A stretch of DNA of 64,000 nucleotides from Luteolibacter sp. Y139 (GTDB lineage Bacteria; Verrucomicrobiota; Verrucomicrobiia; Verrucomicrobiales; Akkermansiaceae), in assembly GCF_038066715.1 (NCBI RefSeq), contig NZ_JBBUKT010000011.1, forward strand, positions 62,001-126,000. Reading direction: 5' to 3'. The position numbers were made by a program, and so were the translations under genes. The notes beneath the pieces were generated by a model that did no database searches, had not been told where the DNA came from, and worked only from the letters and a program-made list of their open reading frames with translations. Of the stretch, positions 26,280 to 36,000 are shown one piece after another. Within the stretch, counting starts at the first letter, position 1, and the number at the start of each line of letters is the position of its first letter.

Positions 26280-28688
26280 TTAGCGGACGAATTGGAATTC
26301 CGGCAACAGGATGACCATCCACAGGAGGTCTTCGATCGCCTGCGGCGTGGGTTGCGAGCCGAGCACGGTGCCGAGACCGTTCTTCTCGGCGGCAGTGGCG
26401 CGGCGGCCGAGGGATCGCAGGAAAACCTGGTCGATCAGCTCGGGCGTGGGCTTTCGTGCGGCGGAGAGGGAAGCGGCACCTTTTTTGAGAAGGCCGGCAA
26501 GCTGCTCACCATTCGCGAGGTCGATGGCCTCCAGCGTGGTGATATTGTCCGGACGCATGCTGACGATCTGTTCGCGATTCGGCCGGCCGAGTGCGCGCAT
26601 CAGGAGATCCGCCGGAACCAAGGACGCGCGCACCATCGGTGACGAATCGGCGGTGAGCGGAGGCATTGCGGCGACGAAGCGATCCCACACTGCTGGATTC
26701 GCCAGCACCTGAGCTGGCTGCCAATCCTGCGGCGGGCGAGGGAAGCGGCCCTTCGCATCAGGCAGCGTGGCAGTCCATTTCCATGACGGCCCGGTCGCGA
26801 TGGTGAGCGGCTTGCCATCGGGCAACTCGATCCGGCCTTCTAACAGGAAGCCCGCGGGATTTGGCCCACTGCCGCCATTGCGAGCGATGACGATGATGGA
26901 GTTTTTCCCTGCGCGGAGATCCTTCAAGTCGACGGCGACGCCACGCGGACCTTCCGGCCGGATGGTCTCGTGCACGATGGAGCGGCCATTGACGAAGATC
27001 TCGGCCTCGTTGTCGGCGATAAACACGGCCTTCGCGGACAGTGGTGCGGTCGGCAGGGTGACTTCGGTGCCGAGCGTGATGGCGTTGTCATCGGGCATTG
27101 CCGACGAGGCATTCGCATCCGACCAGATCCACTTGGCGGCGAGGGCGGAGGAGCCGCTTCCCTTGCCGCGCGGGACTGCGTCATTCGCTTTGGCCGGTGC
27201 GGTGCCGGTGAGCGTCCACACGGCATCCACGAATTCCTCGGCGGTCATGCGCTTGGGAAGCGGGCCACGGAAGATGGCGGGGTCGGCATTCTTCGCGGTC
27301 ACCACCGGCTGGGACTGATAGATCTGGGACGAGGCGATGAAGGCGAGTGCCTTTTTCAAGTCGTAGCCGTCATCCACGAAGCGGACGGCGAGGTAGTCGA
27401 GCAGGTCTTCATTCCACGGCTGGGTGTCCATGGCATCGACCGGATGGACGATCCCACGGCCCATCAGGCGGTGCCACAGGCGATTGACGATGGTGCGGGT
27501 GAAGCGGCCGTTGTCCGGATGGGTCATCAGGCCGGCGAGTTGCTTCAGCCGCTCCGGTTGGGGCGCACTTGCATCGACTTCGCCGAGCTCGGGGAAGATC
27601 CAGCCGGCCTTGGCCATGCGGCCGGTGGGTTTGTCGCAGCGCGCGATTTCCAAGGGCCGCTCGGAGTAGATGGCGGCGAGACCGTAAGCCTGATCGAGCT
27701 TCCAGCGGTCCACGAAGCTATCGTGGCACGAGGCGCACTTCATGTTCAGACCCAGGAAGGTCTGCGAGATGGATTGGGAAAACTGGATCTCTCGGACTTG
27801 CGAGGCATTGACGCTGCCGCGCCACTGGATGCCATCGATGAAGCCGCGCGAGTCCGGGGTTGGAGGCGCGAGCAGCTCGCGGGCGAATTGGTCGTAAGGT
27901 TTGTTAGAGACCAGCGACTGATAGAGCCAGCCGGTGATTGGCTTGCGGCCGCCATCGATGTAGCCGGTGCCTTGGTAATCATTCCGGAGCAGGTCGTTCC
28001 AAAAGCTCAGCCAGTGCTCGGCGTAGTCGGTGTCGCGGGCAAGCGTGGCGGTGATCAGTTTCTCGCGCTTGTCCGGTGCCTTGTCGGCCACGAAGGCATC
28101 GATGGCTTCCGGCGTGGGAAGCAGGCCGGTGAGATCGAGGGTGAGGCGACGGATGAAAGCGGCATCACCGAGAGGTTGCGGGCGGGTGACCTTGTTGTCG
28201 GCGAAGTAGGCGTCGACCAGGCGATCGATGGGATTTTCGCGGCCTTCCACCACCGGCGGCAGTTGTGGCCGACGCGGCTTGAGCGGCGGCTCGTAGGCAG
28301 CCTTGCCAAAGCTGAAGCCGGGCTCCCACGCCATGCCCTCGTTGATCCACTTCTTGAGGATTTCGACTTGGTCCGCGGGAACACGCTCACCCTTCGGCGG
28401 CATGCGGTCCGACTTGTCCTCGGAGAGAACGCTTTCCAACAGAACGCTCTCGTCCGCCTTGCCGGGTTCGACGACCGCGCCGTCCTCAGAACCGGCGAGC
28501 AGTGACTCGCGGGTGTTCATGGAGAAGCCGCCTTTTTTGGCGGTGTCCATGTGGCACTTGGAGCAGTGCTCCTTCAGGATCGGGACGACCTGGTGGGCAA
28601 AGTCCACGTCCGCCCGGGCGGCGAGCGGTGCCAGTAGCACCGCTGCCATCCCACCCAGCCCGGTCGTTGATTTGACGGCTCTCCTCAT
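26280..28688 (-). CDS. Planctomycete-type cytochrome (PSCyt1) with DUF1549/DUF1553 domains
   Basis: An 802-aa exported protein (signal peptide GLGGMAAVLLAPLAARA). A c-type heme-binding CSKCH near residue 42 starts the PSCyt1 domain (HQVVPILKEHCSKCH, RMPPKGERVP). DUF1549 follows (NPIDRLVDAYFA, FIRRLTLDLTGLLPTPEAIDAF, AEHWLSFWNDLLRNDYQGTG in parts), with an internal CASCH near residue 320 in the LNMKCASCHDSFVD segment. Then comes DUF1553 (FTRTIVNRLWHRLMGRGIVHPVDAMD in part). A carbohydrate-binding-like insert lies at about 510-640, and the C-terminal end of DUF1553 (QVFLRSLGRRATAAEKNGL) closes the protein. Electron transfer in the periplasm is implied by the heme motifs. It forms an operon with the DUF1501 gene. 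Confidence 0.9.
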   Translation of the reverse strand: MRRAVKSTTGLGGMAAVLLAPLAARADVDFAHQVVPILKEHCSKCHMDTAKKGGFSMNTRESLLAGSEDGAVVEPGKADESVLLESVLSEDKSDRMPPKGERVPADQVEILKKWINEGMAWEPGFSFGKAAYEPPLKPRRPQLPPVVEGRENPIDRLVDAYFADNKVTRPQPLGDAAFIRRLTLDLTGLLPTPEAIDAFVADKAPDKREKLITATLARDTDYAEHWLSFWNDLLRNDYQGTGYIDGGRKPITGWLYQSLVSNKPYDQFARELLAPPTPDSRGFIDGIQWRGSVNASQVREIQFSQSISQTFLGLNMKCASCHDSFVDRWKLDQAYGLAAIYSERPLEIARCDKPTGRMAKAGWIFPELGEVDASAPQPERLKQLAGLMTHPDNGRFTRTIVNRLWHRLMGRGIVHPVDAMDTQPWNEDLLDYLAVRFVDDGYDLKKALAFIASSQIYQSQPVVTAKNADPAIFRGPLPKRMTAEEFVDAVWTLTGTAPAKANDAVPRGKGSGSSALAAKWIWSDANASSAMPDDNAITLGTEVTLPTAPLSAKAVFIADNEAEIFVNGRSIVHETIRPEGPRGVAVDLKDLRAGKNSIIVIARNGGSGPNPAGFLLEGRIELPDGKPLTIATGPSWKWTATLPDAKGRFPRPPQDWQPAQVLANPAVWDRFVAAMPPLTADSSPMVRASLVPADLLMRALGRPNREQIVSMRPDNITTLEAIDLANGEQLAGLLKKGAASLSAARKPTPELIDQVFLRSLGRRATAAEKNGLGTVLGSQPTPQAIEDLLWMVILLPEFQFVR

Positions 28689-28727
28689 ACGCCGGTGCTG
28701 GTCAGGTTGGTTGGAAGGGTGCCTGAG

Positions 28728-31700
28728 TTACTTCGCCAGCAGATAGGCGAGCAGATCCTTCAGCTCTTCCGGATTGAGGCGATTGATCAGGCCGGCGGGC
28801 ATCGGCGAAACCGGGGACGGCTTGATGTCCTTGATCTGGCTGCGCTCGATTTCGCTGGTGGCGCTGAAGTCGAAGGGACTGGTGGCGATGATCCAGTGCT
28901 CGTCCTTTTCCTCGATCAGCTTGCCGACGACCTGCGAGCCATCCTTCTTGAAGACGGTGTCGAAGGCGTATTGGTCGGAGACGACCTTGCTCGGTTCGAG
29001 GACGGATTCGGCGAGGTCCTTCACGGTGAAGCGTCCGCCCACAGCGGTAAGGTCGGGACCGGCGGAGCCGCCTTCACCATCGAAGCGGTGGCAAGCAGCG
29101 CAGAGCGAGGCTTGGAACATCTTCTTGCCGTTCTCCTTGCTGCGACCGGTCAGGCCAGTCGCGGCGAGCTTCTCGATCTCGGCGACAGTCCATTCACGGC
29201 CGGGGCCTTGGACCGGCGGCAGATTGGCCAGCGGGTTTGCGGTGACCACGGGGGCCATCTTGCTGATCCAGTCGCGCTCCTCAGGCGTGGCGGTTTCCAG
29301 CGCCTGCTTGCGAAGGTCCTGGATGAAGCCGGCATAGCTGGCACCACCGCTCTTCTCGGTGAGGCGGCCGAACCATGCGAAGAAGCGCTTCCGCTCTTCC
29401 TGGCTCCACGGGCCCTTCACGACGCGCAGGCAGTAGATGTAGTGGATGACCTGCGCGGGTGGCAGGTTCTCGATCATCTTCTTCACGTCGCCGCCGTACT
29501 GGGTATTGCGCGCGGCAACGGCGAGCCAGTCGGGTGCCGGCGAGGGGCCGGTGGTATCCATCAGTGTCAGCGTGCGACCGACGATGCCGGGAGCCTGCAA
29601 GTAGCAGAGCATGCGGCACAGTTCGCGATCGAGTTCGCGCTGATCCGAGGGGAAAGCGGCGTCAATCTTGGCGATCATCTTGGTGCGCTCATCGGCGTTC
29701 GGTTCACCATGGCGGGCGAAGGCGAGGCCGGCGGCGCGCAGCCAGTTGAGCTTCTGTTGGAGATCGAGCTTCGCCCAGTCGAGGCCGAGCAAGGCGTTGA
29801 GAGCAATGCCCCGCTGCGAACTGGTGCCGGTGCGAACGAGGCCCATGGAGCCGTCGATCACCCTCCACGGGTCTTTCTCGGTGGCGAGCTTCTGGGCGAA
29901 TGCCTGCGGGCCCACGAGCTCAAGGGCGACGCGCGAGTTGAAGCGCTCGATGCGATCCGGCGAGCCAAGGCCTTCCCAAGCGCCGTCCTTGCTGGCGATG
30001 CCAGCCTCCTTGGATTCGTAAGGAACGGGAGCGGTCGATTCGCGACCCGTGTAGGTCACGCGCCAGAGCGCCGAAGCCGTGCGGCGACCGCCGGTCATGA
30101 AATACATCGCGCCGTCCTTGCCGATGACCGCATCGGTCAGTGGCAAGCCGGTGCCGGCAAGGAAGTCCTCGCTCTCCGCCTTGTAGCCTTGGCCATTCGG
30201 CGTGGCGTGGATCGCGTGGATGGTGGCGTAGGTCCAGTCGAAGGCGTAGATGGCCTTCTGGTACTTCGCGGGGAACTTGGCGTCCTTTCCGGAAACCACG
30301 CCGGTGGGCGAGCCGGGACCCATTTCCAGGAGCGGCGGTACACTATCTTCATAGTAGATCGGCCATGGGCCGGTGCCATTGCGCCAGCCGAACTCCGCGC
30401 CGGGAAGGATGTGGCAGATGCGGGTGGGGCGATACCACGGCATGCCGAGGTCCCACTCCATGTCGGAGTCGTAGCCGAAGAGATCGCCGTGCTCATTGAA
30501 GGCGATGTCGTAGGTATTGCGGAAGCCGCTGGCGACGAGCGTCCAGTTCGAGCCATCGGTATTGCAGCGGGCGACCCAGCCGCCGGGTGCGAAGCGATCC
30601 TGCGCGTGGCCGCGGGCGTCCGGGCGACGTGGCAGGAGTTGGTCTTCTGCCCACACCTTAGGGACCAGCGAGTCCTTCATCTCCGGCAGGTCGGTGAAGT
30701 TGCCGGCGACGAAATAGATGTATTTGCCATCGGGAGACGGCACCAGCGCGTGCGGGCCGTGCTCGCCATTGCCCTTCACGCTCAGGACGCGTTCGGCCTT
30801 GTCGGGTTCGCCATCGCGATCGCTGTCGGTGACGCGATAGACGCCGGCAGGTTCCGGACCTTCGTTCACGGTGACCCAGAGCACGCCCTGGTGCCACAGC
30901 AGGCCGTGAGCGCCGGCAAGCGGGATGGCGGTCGGAGTGACGATCGTTTCCTGGTCCGGCTTGGCGGCCGGAGTGACGCGGTAGATTTTTCCGTACTGGT
31001 CGGAGCAGAGGAGCTTGCCGGAACCATCCACGGTCATGGCCACCCACGAGCCCTGGACATTCGGCACCTGATAGAGGCGCTCGAGCTTGAAGCCGGGAAG
31101 GAGTTGATACTTGTCAGTGACATCGACAGGAAGGGCGCCGCCTTCGGAATCCGGCTGGAGGACCATGCCCCACGGGCCATCGCCCATTTTGCCGACAGCC
31201 ACGGCAGGCGTCCAATCCTTCGGCGTGAAGCGTGGCTCTTGCCAACCGCGCGGCGCTTCGAGCGAGGTCTGCCACTTGTCATCCGTCACGATCCATGCCT
31301 TGCGGCCGCCTTTGACCGTTGCGGAGAAGCGCAAGGCCATGCCGGCGCTGCCACCTTCGTTGCGGCCTTCCACGGCGATGACGTTGCGGCCGCCCTGGAC
31401 GATGTACTTGGAGACATCGTGGTTGGCGGGCGCACCCCATTCGGCGGTGAAGCCAAGGTCCTTGCCATTGATCCAGACACGCTGCCAGTTGTCGCAGGTG
31501 ACGGTGAGTGAGGCGGAGATGATGTCGCGCGGCAGCGAGAACTCACGGCGGAAAAAGACCTTCTGGTTGTCGGCCGGTGAGGCGTTTTGCCAGATCCAGG
31601 AGATCGTTGGCTCGACCGTTTGAGGGTTGGCGCTGGTGTCGGCGGTGGCCTTCGGTGGAACGGCCACCGGCGCGGGAGCGAAAGTACGGATCCGCAGATC

Positions 31701-32333
31701 CTTGAACTCCGCTTTCATCGCAGGGCCGGCGTGGACTTGCAGGGCCAGCACGCCTTTCAGCGAACGCTTCGCGGCATCCACATCATGGATTTCGGCCACG
31801 GGCTTGTCATTGATGTAGTGAGTGGCGGTGTCACCCTTCGCGACGATGCGGTAGGTATTCCACTCGGCGAGATTGGTGGCGGGACGATCAAGCGATCCGG
31901 TGACGGTCGGCTTGTCGGCGAGATCCACCTTCTGGCCGCTCTGGCAGGCGATGCCGCGGCCTCTCTCCTCATAGAGCATGCCGAGGTAATTCGGATCCGG
32001 ATGCAGGTCCATCTGGTAGCCGCCGACGATCCACTGCTTGGGATCGACGATCTTGCTGCGGTACTGGACGCCGGAGTTGTTGGCGTCGACGCGGGCCTTG
32101 TATTCGAGTTCGAAGTCCGCGACTTCGCCTTTCCAGATCAGGAACGAATTCGCGGCGAGCTTGCGCTTGTCGTCATCGGTCTGGCCGATCAGCACGCCAT
32201 CCTCGACGCGCCAGAGACGCGGATCTCCGGTCCAGCCGTCGAGATTGCGGCCATTGAAAAGTTGTTTCCATTCCTGGCCGTGAAGCGGCAGCGCGATGAG
32301 GAATAGAGCGGCGAGTGATGGAAATTTTTGCAT
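28728..32333 (-). CDS. DUF1080 (3-keto-disaccharide hydrolase-like) fused to PVC-type heme-binding dehydrogenase
   Basis: A 1201-aa secreted fusion; the ATG at 32333 begins a signal peptide (MQKFPSLAALFLIALPLHG). Residues ~20-230 are DUF1080/3-keto-disaccharide hydrolase-like (WKQLFNGRNLDGWTGDPRLW, VGGYQMDLHPDPNY). Residues ~255-390 form a galactose-binding-like sandwich. Residues ~400-760 form a beta-propeller dehydrogenase-like domain (FKLERLYQVPNVQGSWVA, HGLLWHQGVLWV) and are followed by HEAT-like helices. The C-terminus is a c-type cytochrome with CAACH near residue 1080 (GKKMFQASLCAACH) and the GPDLTAVGGRF, SVLEPSKVVSDQY signature of PVC-type heme-binding proteins. It is probably a periplasmic sugar oxidoreductase. 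Confidence 0.88.
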   Translation of the reverse strand: MQKFPSLAALFLIALPLHGQEWKQLFNGRNLDGWTGDPRLWRVEDGVLIGQTDDDKRKLAANSFLIWKGEVADFELEYKARVDANNSGVQYRSKIVDPKQWIVGGYQMDLHPDPNYLGMLYEERGRGIACQSGQKVDLADKPTVTGSLDRPATNLAEWNTYRIVAKGDTATHYINDKPVAEIHDVDAAKRSLKGVLALQVHAGPAMKAEFKDLRIRTFAPAPVAVPPKATADTSANPQTVEPTISWIWQNASPADNQKVFFRREFSLPRDIISASLTVTCDNWQRVWINGKDLGFTAEWGAPANHDVSKYIVQGGRNVIAVEGRNEGGSAGMALRFSATVKGGRKAWIVTDDKWQTSLEAPRGWQEPRFTPKDWTPAVAVGKMGDGPWGMVLQPDSEGGALPVDVTDKYQLLPGFKLERLYQVPNVQGSWVAMTVDGSGKLLCSDQYGKIYRVTPAAKPDQETIVTPTAIPLAGAHGLLWHQGVLWVTVNEGPEPAGVYRVTDSDRDGEPDKAERVLSVKGNGEHGPHALVPSPDGKYIYFVAGNFTDLPEMKDSLVPKVWAEDQLLPRRPDARGHAQDRFAPGGWVARCNTDGSNWTLVASGFRNTYDIAFNEHGDLFGYDSDMEWDLGMPWYRPTRICHILPGAEFGWRNGTGPWPIYYEDSVPPLLEMGPGSPTGVVSGKDAKFPAKYQKAIYAFDWTYATIHAIHATPNGQGYKAESEDFLAGTGLPLTDAVIGKDGAMYFMTGGRRTASALWRVTYTGRESTAPVPYESKEAGIASKDGAWEGLGSPDRIERFNSRVALELVGPQAFAQKLATEKDPWRVIDGSMGLVRTGTSSQRGIALNALLGLDWAKLDLQQKLNWLRAAGLAFARHGEPNADERTKMIAKIDAAFPSDQRELDRELCRMLCYLQAPGIVGRTLTLMDTTGPSPAPDWLAVAARNTQYGGDVKKMIENLPPAQVIHYIYCLRVVKGPWSQEERKRFFAWFGRLTEKSGGASYAGFIQDLRKQALETATPEERDWISKMAPVVTANPLANLPPVQGPGREWTVAEIEKLAATGLTGRSKENGKKMFQASLCAACHRFDGEGGSAGPDLTAVGGRFTVKDLAESVLEPSKVVSDQYAFDTVFKKDGSQVVGKLIEEKDEHWIIATSPFDFSATSEIERSQIKDIKPSPVSPMPAGLINRLNPEELKDLLAYLLAK

Positions 32334-32363
32334 GAACGGGTGAAACAAGAAACGGAGCGTACT

Positions 32364-33059
32364 TCAGGGATTCTTTCCGGATGACACGCGATGATCGGGA
32401 AATCCGAGTACGCGCGGGGTGCGGTTGCCGGGTTCAGTGATGACGAAGACAATCGTGCGGACGGCGGGATCGTGATTCCACTGGGTTTCGCAGAGCGGGT
32501 AGAGCGCTTCCTTCCCGGGAATGCGGAAGGTGAGGTTCACGTTGTAGGACTCCAAGGTGGAAGCCGGGGGATCCAGAACGATCTTCGAGCGGGTCTTCAA
32601 GACGAGTTGCTGTTTTCCGACGCTGCCGCCGACGTCATTGGCGGTGAGATTGAACCACATCATCTGGCCGGCCTTGAAGCGATCGGCACTGGCATCAATG
32701 ACCTGCATGCGAACCGGTGCCACCTTGTTCTCCGCGTCCGGACTGAGCAGCAGGTAGAGATCGCCGGTGGTTTCAGGCACGGTGGCGGATGGAGCGCCGG
32801 CGGGGAGGGGCTGATCTTTCGTGGGCAGCGCGGGCAGCATCCTGAGCGTGAGCGCCCCACTGGGCAGCTCATAGACCTTCGACAGATTCATTCGTGGCAG
32901 CTCCACCTCTTGGGCGGCCTTGCCGTCGTGCAGGTAGAGTTTTTCCGGATCCGAGTCTGTACCCCCGAGGAAGAGGATGCGGCAGGTGCGATCGCCCTTT
33001 TTTTCTTGGGCGGTGAGGGAGAGCGGCAGGAGGCAGCAGAGAAAGGCGAGAAGGCGCAT
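32364..33059 (-). CDS. Secreted protein of unknown function next to Verru_Chthon cassette protein A
   Basis: A 231-aa exported protein with signal peptide MRLLAFLCCLLPLSLTAQ. I do not recognise a Pfam family. The sequence is beta-rich, with segments such as CRILFLGGTDSDPEKLYLHDG, LTLRMLPALPTKDQP and FVITEPGNRTPRVLGFPD; there are three cysteines. The gene starts 12 bases after the stop of the Verru_Chthon cassette protein A gene, and ends 30 bases before the DUF1080-heme gene, so it is in the middle of a tight run. Its position suggests a partner of the cassette protein, possibly for surface assembly; this is inference from neighbours only. Confidence 0.7.
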   Translation of the reverse strand: MRLLAFLCCLLPLSLTAQEKKGDRTCRILFLGGTDSDPEKLYLHDGKAAQEVELPRMNLSKVYELPSGALTLRMLPALPTKDQPLPAGAPSATVPETTGDLYLLLSPDAENKVAPVRMQVIDASADRFKAGQMMWFNLTANDVGGSVGKQQLVLKTRSKIVLDPPASTLESYNVNLTFRIPGKEALYPLCETQWNHDPAVRTIVFVITEPGNRTPRVLGFPDHRVSSGKNP

Positions 33060-33071
33060 GGGATCAGTTTG

Positions 33072-36000
33072 TCAAATTTCCGAGGGGTTTAGCCAGCGGA
33101 AGCTCACCATCTCGAAGCGGCGGCCGAAGGTTTTGTTGATCGCCACCTTTGGCGACGTGACGAGATCGGCGGCGTCGGCGGAGCTGACGTAGTCGCGAGT
33201 TCGGCGGACCACGGCTTCGCAGACGGCGCGGCTGACGATGTTGCCCTGGTCATCGCGGGCATCGCCGTGGGCACGGATGACGAAGGTATCATCGCGGGCG
33301 GAGAGGATCGGCGCGAGCGGGCGGAGGATATCGGCCTGGCGTGTCCAGCCGGGCAGGCCGTAGGCACTCCAGCCTTCGGCAGCGGCGGGGAACTTGTAGC
33401 CGGCATCCGCAGCCTGGGGAATATTGGCGGAGGCCCTGCCGGTGCTTCCGACCACAGCTTCGATCTCCGAGTAGGGATTGGAGCTCCCTTTCGCGACTTC
33501 GTTCATGGCGGTCTGGAGGGCTCCGGCGAGCGCGAGGTCACCGGACGAAAGCTGGCGGTTCACGAACTCGGAGAGCGACAGGAAGGGCCCGCGCAAGCGG
33601 ACTTGCTTTACGATTTCCTCCGCGAGCTGGTCGATGAACTCATCGTCCAGCACGCGATAACCGGAGAATTCGGTGGCTTCCGGGAAGCTGCCGGAACTGC
33701 CAGCTGTTCCAGCTTGCGAGTCGCCGGAGATGGAAAAGCGGCTGCTCGCGTAGTCATTCTCGCCGGAGCTGTCCACATTCCATGAAGTGCCGCTTTCGCG
33801 GATGAACGGAACCTTCTGCTTGCGGGCGTGACCGAGCAAGGCGCGCCAAGCGGTAACTGAAGTGGAGTTCACGTTGAACATGCCTTCCACTTCCAGATGA
33901 GAGGAGACCTTGCGGTAGGCATCGGCGGGTTTCACGTTCTGGTCGTAGAGCTTGGTGGCATTGCCTGGTGCTGCGGCGACGTAGCCGGTATCCTCGGCGG
34001 TTGGCTTGTAGGCGCGGTTGGCGAGCGGAGCCACGCCGGAGACGAAGTCGGTGTAGGTCGTCTGGAGGTTCTTGCCGCTGGTGCCGTAATTGGTCGGATC
34101 GGGCGCGATCGAGGAGAAAAACCAGTCGTCGAACAGCAAGTGATTGGCGCAGTAGCTGTCGTCGTACTGGAGGTTGGTGTCGGCGGTGTAGTTTGCGATG
34201 GCGTTTGCGGGCATCAGCGGGCTCGCGTCGCTATTGCCGATCAGATTGAAGGCATAGGGCGGGATGGGATTCTCGTAACGAAGGTCCCAGTTTTGCAGCT
34301 CACCCAAGGAAGCCAAAGGGCGCACCGGGATTTCCGCGATCACGCAGCGCGAGAGGCCGTCGGCCTTGTTGAAGCCGGTGACGATGTAGCCGCGGTTGGT
34401 CGCGTCGCTGGCATTCGGAAGCTGGCTGTCACCGCCGGGAGCGTGCTTGATGAAGCTGTAGTCGAATGGCGAGTTCACCGGGTGATTGGTGCCATTGTAG
34501 TCCATCATGATCGTGGGTTCCGCCCGATCCTTGTCACCCATGGCAGTGTAGTTCACCAGCGGGCTGGATTGGACGAATCCCTTGGCCGGGAGGTGGGTCT
34601 TGCTGGCCATCCGCGCACCGAAGACGGTGGACATGAAAGGCACCGGGCTGGAAGACGCCTGTGCCAGCGTGGCATCTGCAAGCGCGCTGAGAGGCTTGTA
34701 GACTTCGTTGGCCACCTTGTCCGTGTAGACCATCCGGTAGACGAGGTGCCGCGGGCCTCCGGCGGCGAGCGACATGTCCAGATAGATGCCGACGCCTGTC
34801 TTGCCGGCATCTTCGTAGATCGTGTCGAACTTGGCGTCCGCCTTGATCGTGGTGCCGCCGGCACCGGTGACCACCTGGCCGGCGGAGTTCTTCAAGTCGA
34901 AGTAATGGCCGCCCTTGCTGCGGTAGCCGGGTTGCAGCTCCAGTGCGACAGGATTAGTACCGGCGGGCGGGGTGGCGGGAACGATTGCGACCACACTCGG
35001 ATTCGTGCTCGAGCCGGGGCTGAAGACGCGGGTCTCGCCGGGCTTCAACACGAATGATTGGGAGATCTGATACGACAGGCTGCCCACGGTCGAAAGAGCG
35101 GGCGTGTTGTTGTTGCTGACGCCGAAGAGGCAATTGTAGTTCGCCGAACCGCTCACATTGTAGCGCAGTGCGACCGGTAGCGGCTTGGGAATGTAGAAGC
35201 TGAGGGCGGCCGGCGAGGTCAGCTCCACGCTGTAGGGATTCCACATCGTGATCACCGGCGTCAGCAGCAGTCGGGCGGTGTATTGGCTGGCCGATCCCGC
35301 GGTGCCGGTCGTCCCGGCGTAGTGCGAGAAGACCCACTGGACGCGGGCAACCACGGGCAGCAAGCGAACCTTGTGGAGGAAATTGAAGGCATTGCCGCTG
35401 TCATCGATCGCATACGAGGAGGAGGCGATCCGGTTGCGGCCGTTGGCGCTGCTGGTGATCTTCTTGTAGAGGGTGGCGTAGTCGCGGAGGTTTTCCCAAC
35501 TCGTCACCGGACCGTGACGATAGATCGTCATGTCGCCCGCGGAGCCACGGTAGGCAGCCCACGGGTAGAGCATGGAGCGGTCGGCCGTGGCGTTGCCGGA
35601 GGTGGGTTTGGCGGCGGCGACGTCCTTGTCCGGTGTAAGGCGGAAGAAGGGAAGATTCGACGAGGGCAACTGGGTCCAGTTCTCGGTGGCGAGCGAGAGG
35701 TCCTTGCGCCAGCCGCCGGTGGCGGTGTTCGTCAGCAGGCCGACCGAGGTGGCGGAGAGGTCGTGGAAGAACTCCTGCGAAACATTCAGGGTCTCCTTTT
35801 TTCCGAGGAGGTCGCCGAGCATCAGGCTGACGGCGCGATCGGCGGGCGCCGCGTCGTCGAGCAATTGCTCCATGCGAAACGACTTCGGGTCGGCCACGGT
35901 ATGGGTCTTCGCCAGCACCGACCAGCGAGCCGCATTATCATCTGTCGGCTTCTGGGGTTTGGGCAGGCGGGCTTTCTGATTTTCCCCGCCGATCCACCAG

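Noticed and set aside
28695-31511. 938-codon open frame on the plus strand
   Set aside because: It is the antisense shadow of the DUF1080-heme gene; its translation is low-complexity (G, A, E, V, R rich) without motifs, as is usual in GC-rich DNA. The same applies to the long frames at 46-1119, 11063-12328, 22453-23736 and 16693-17889.
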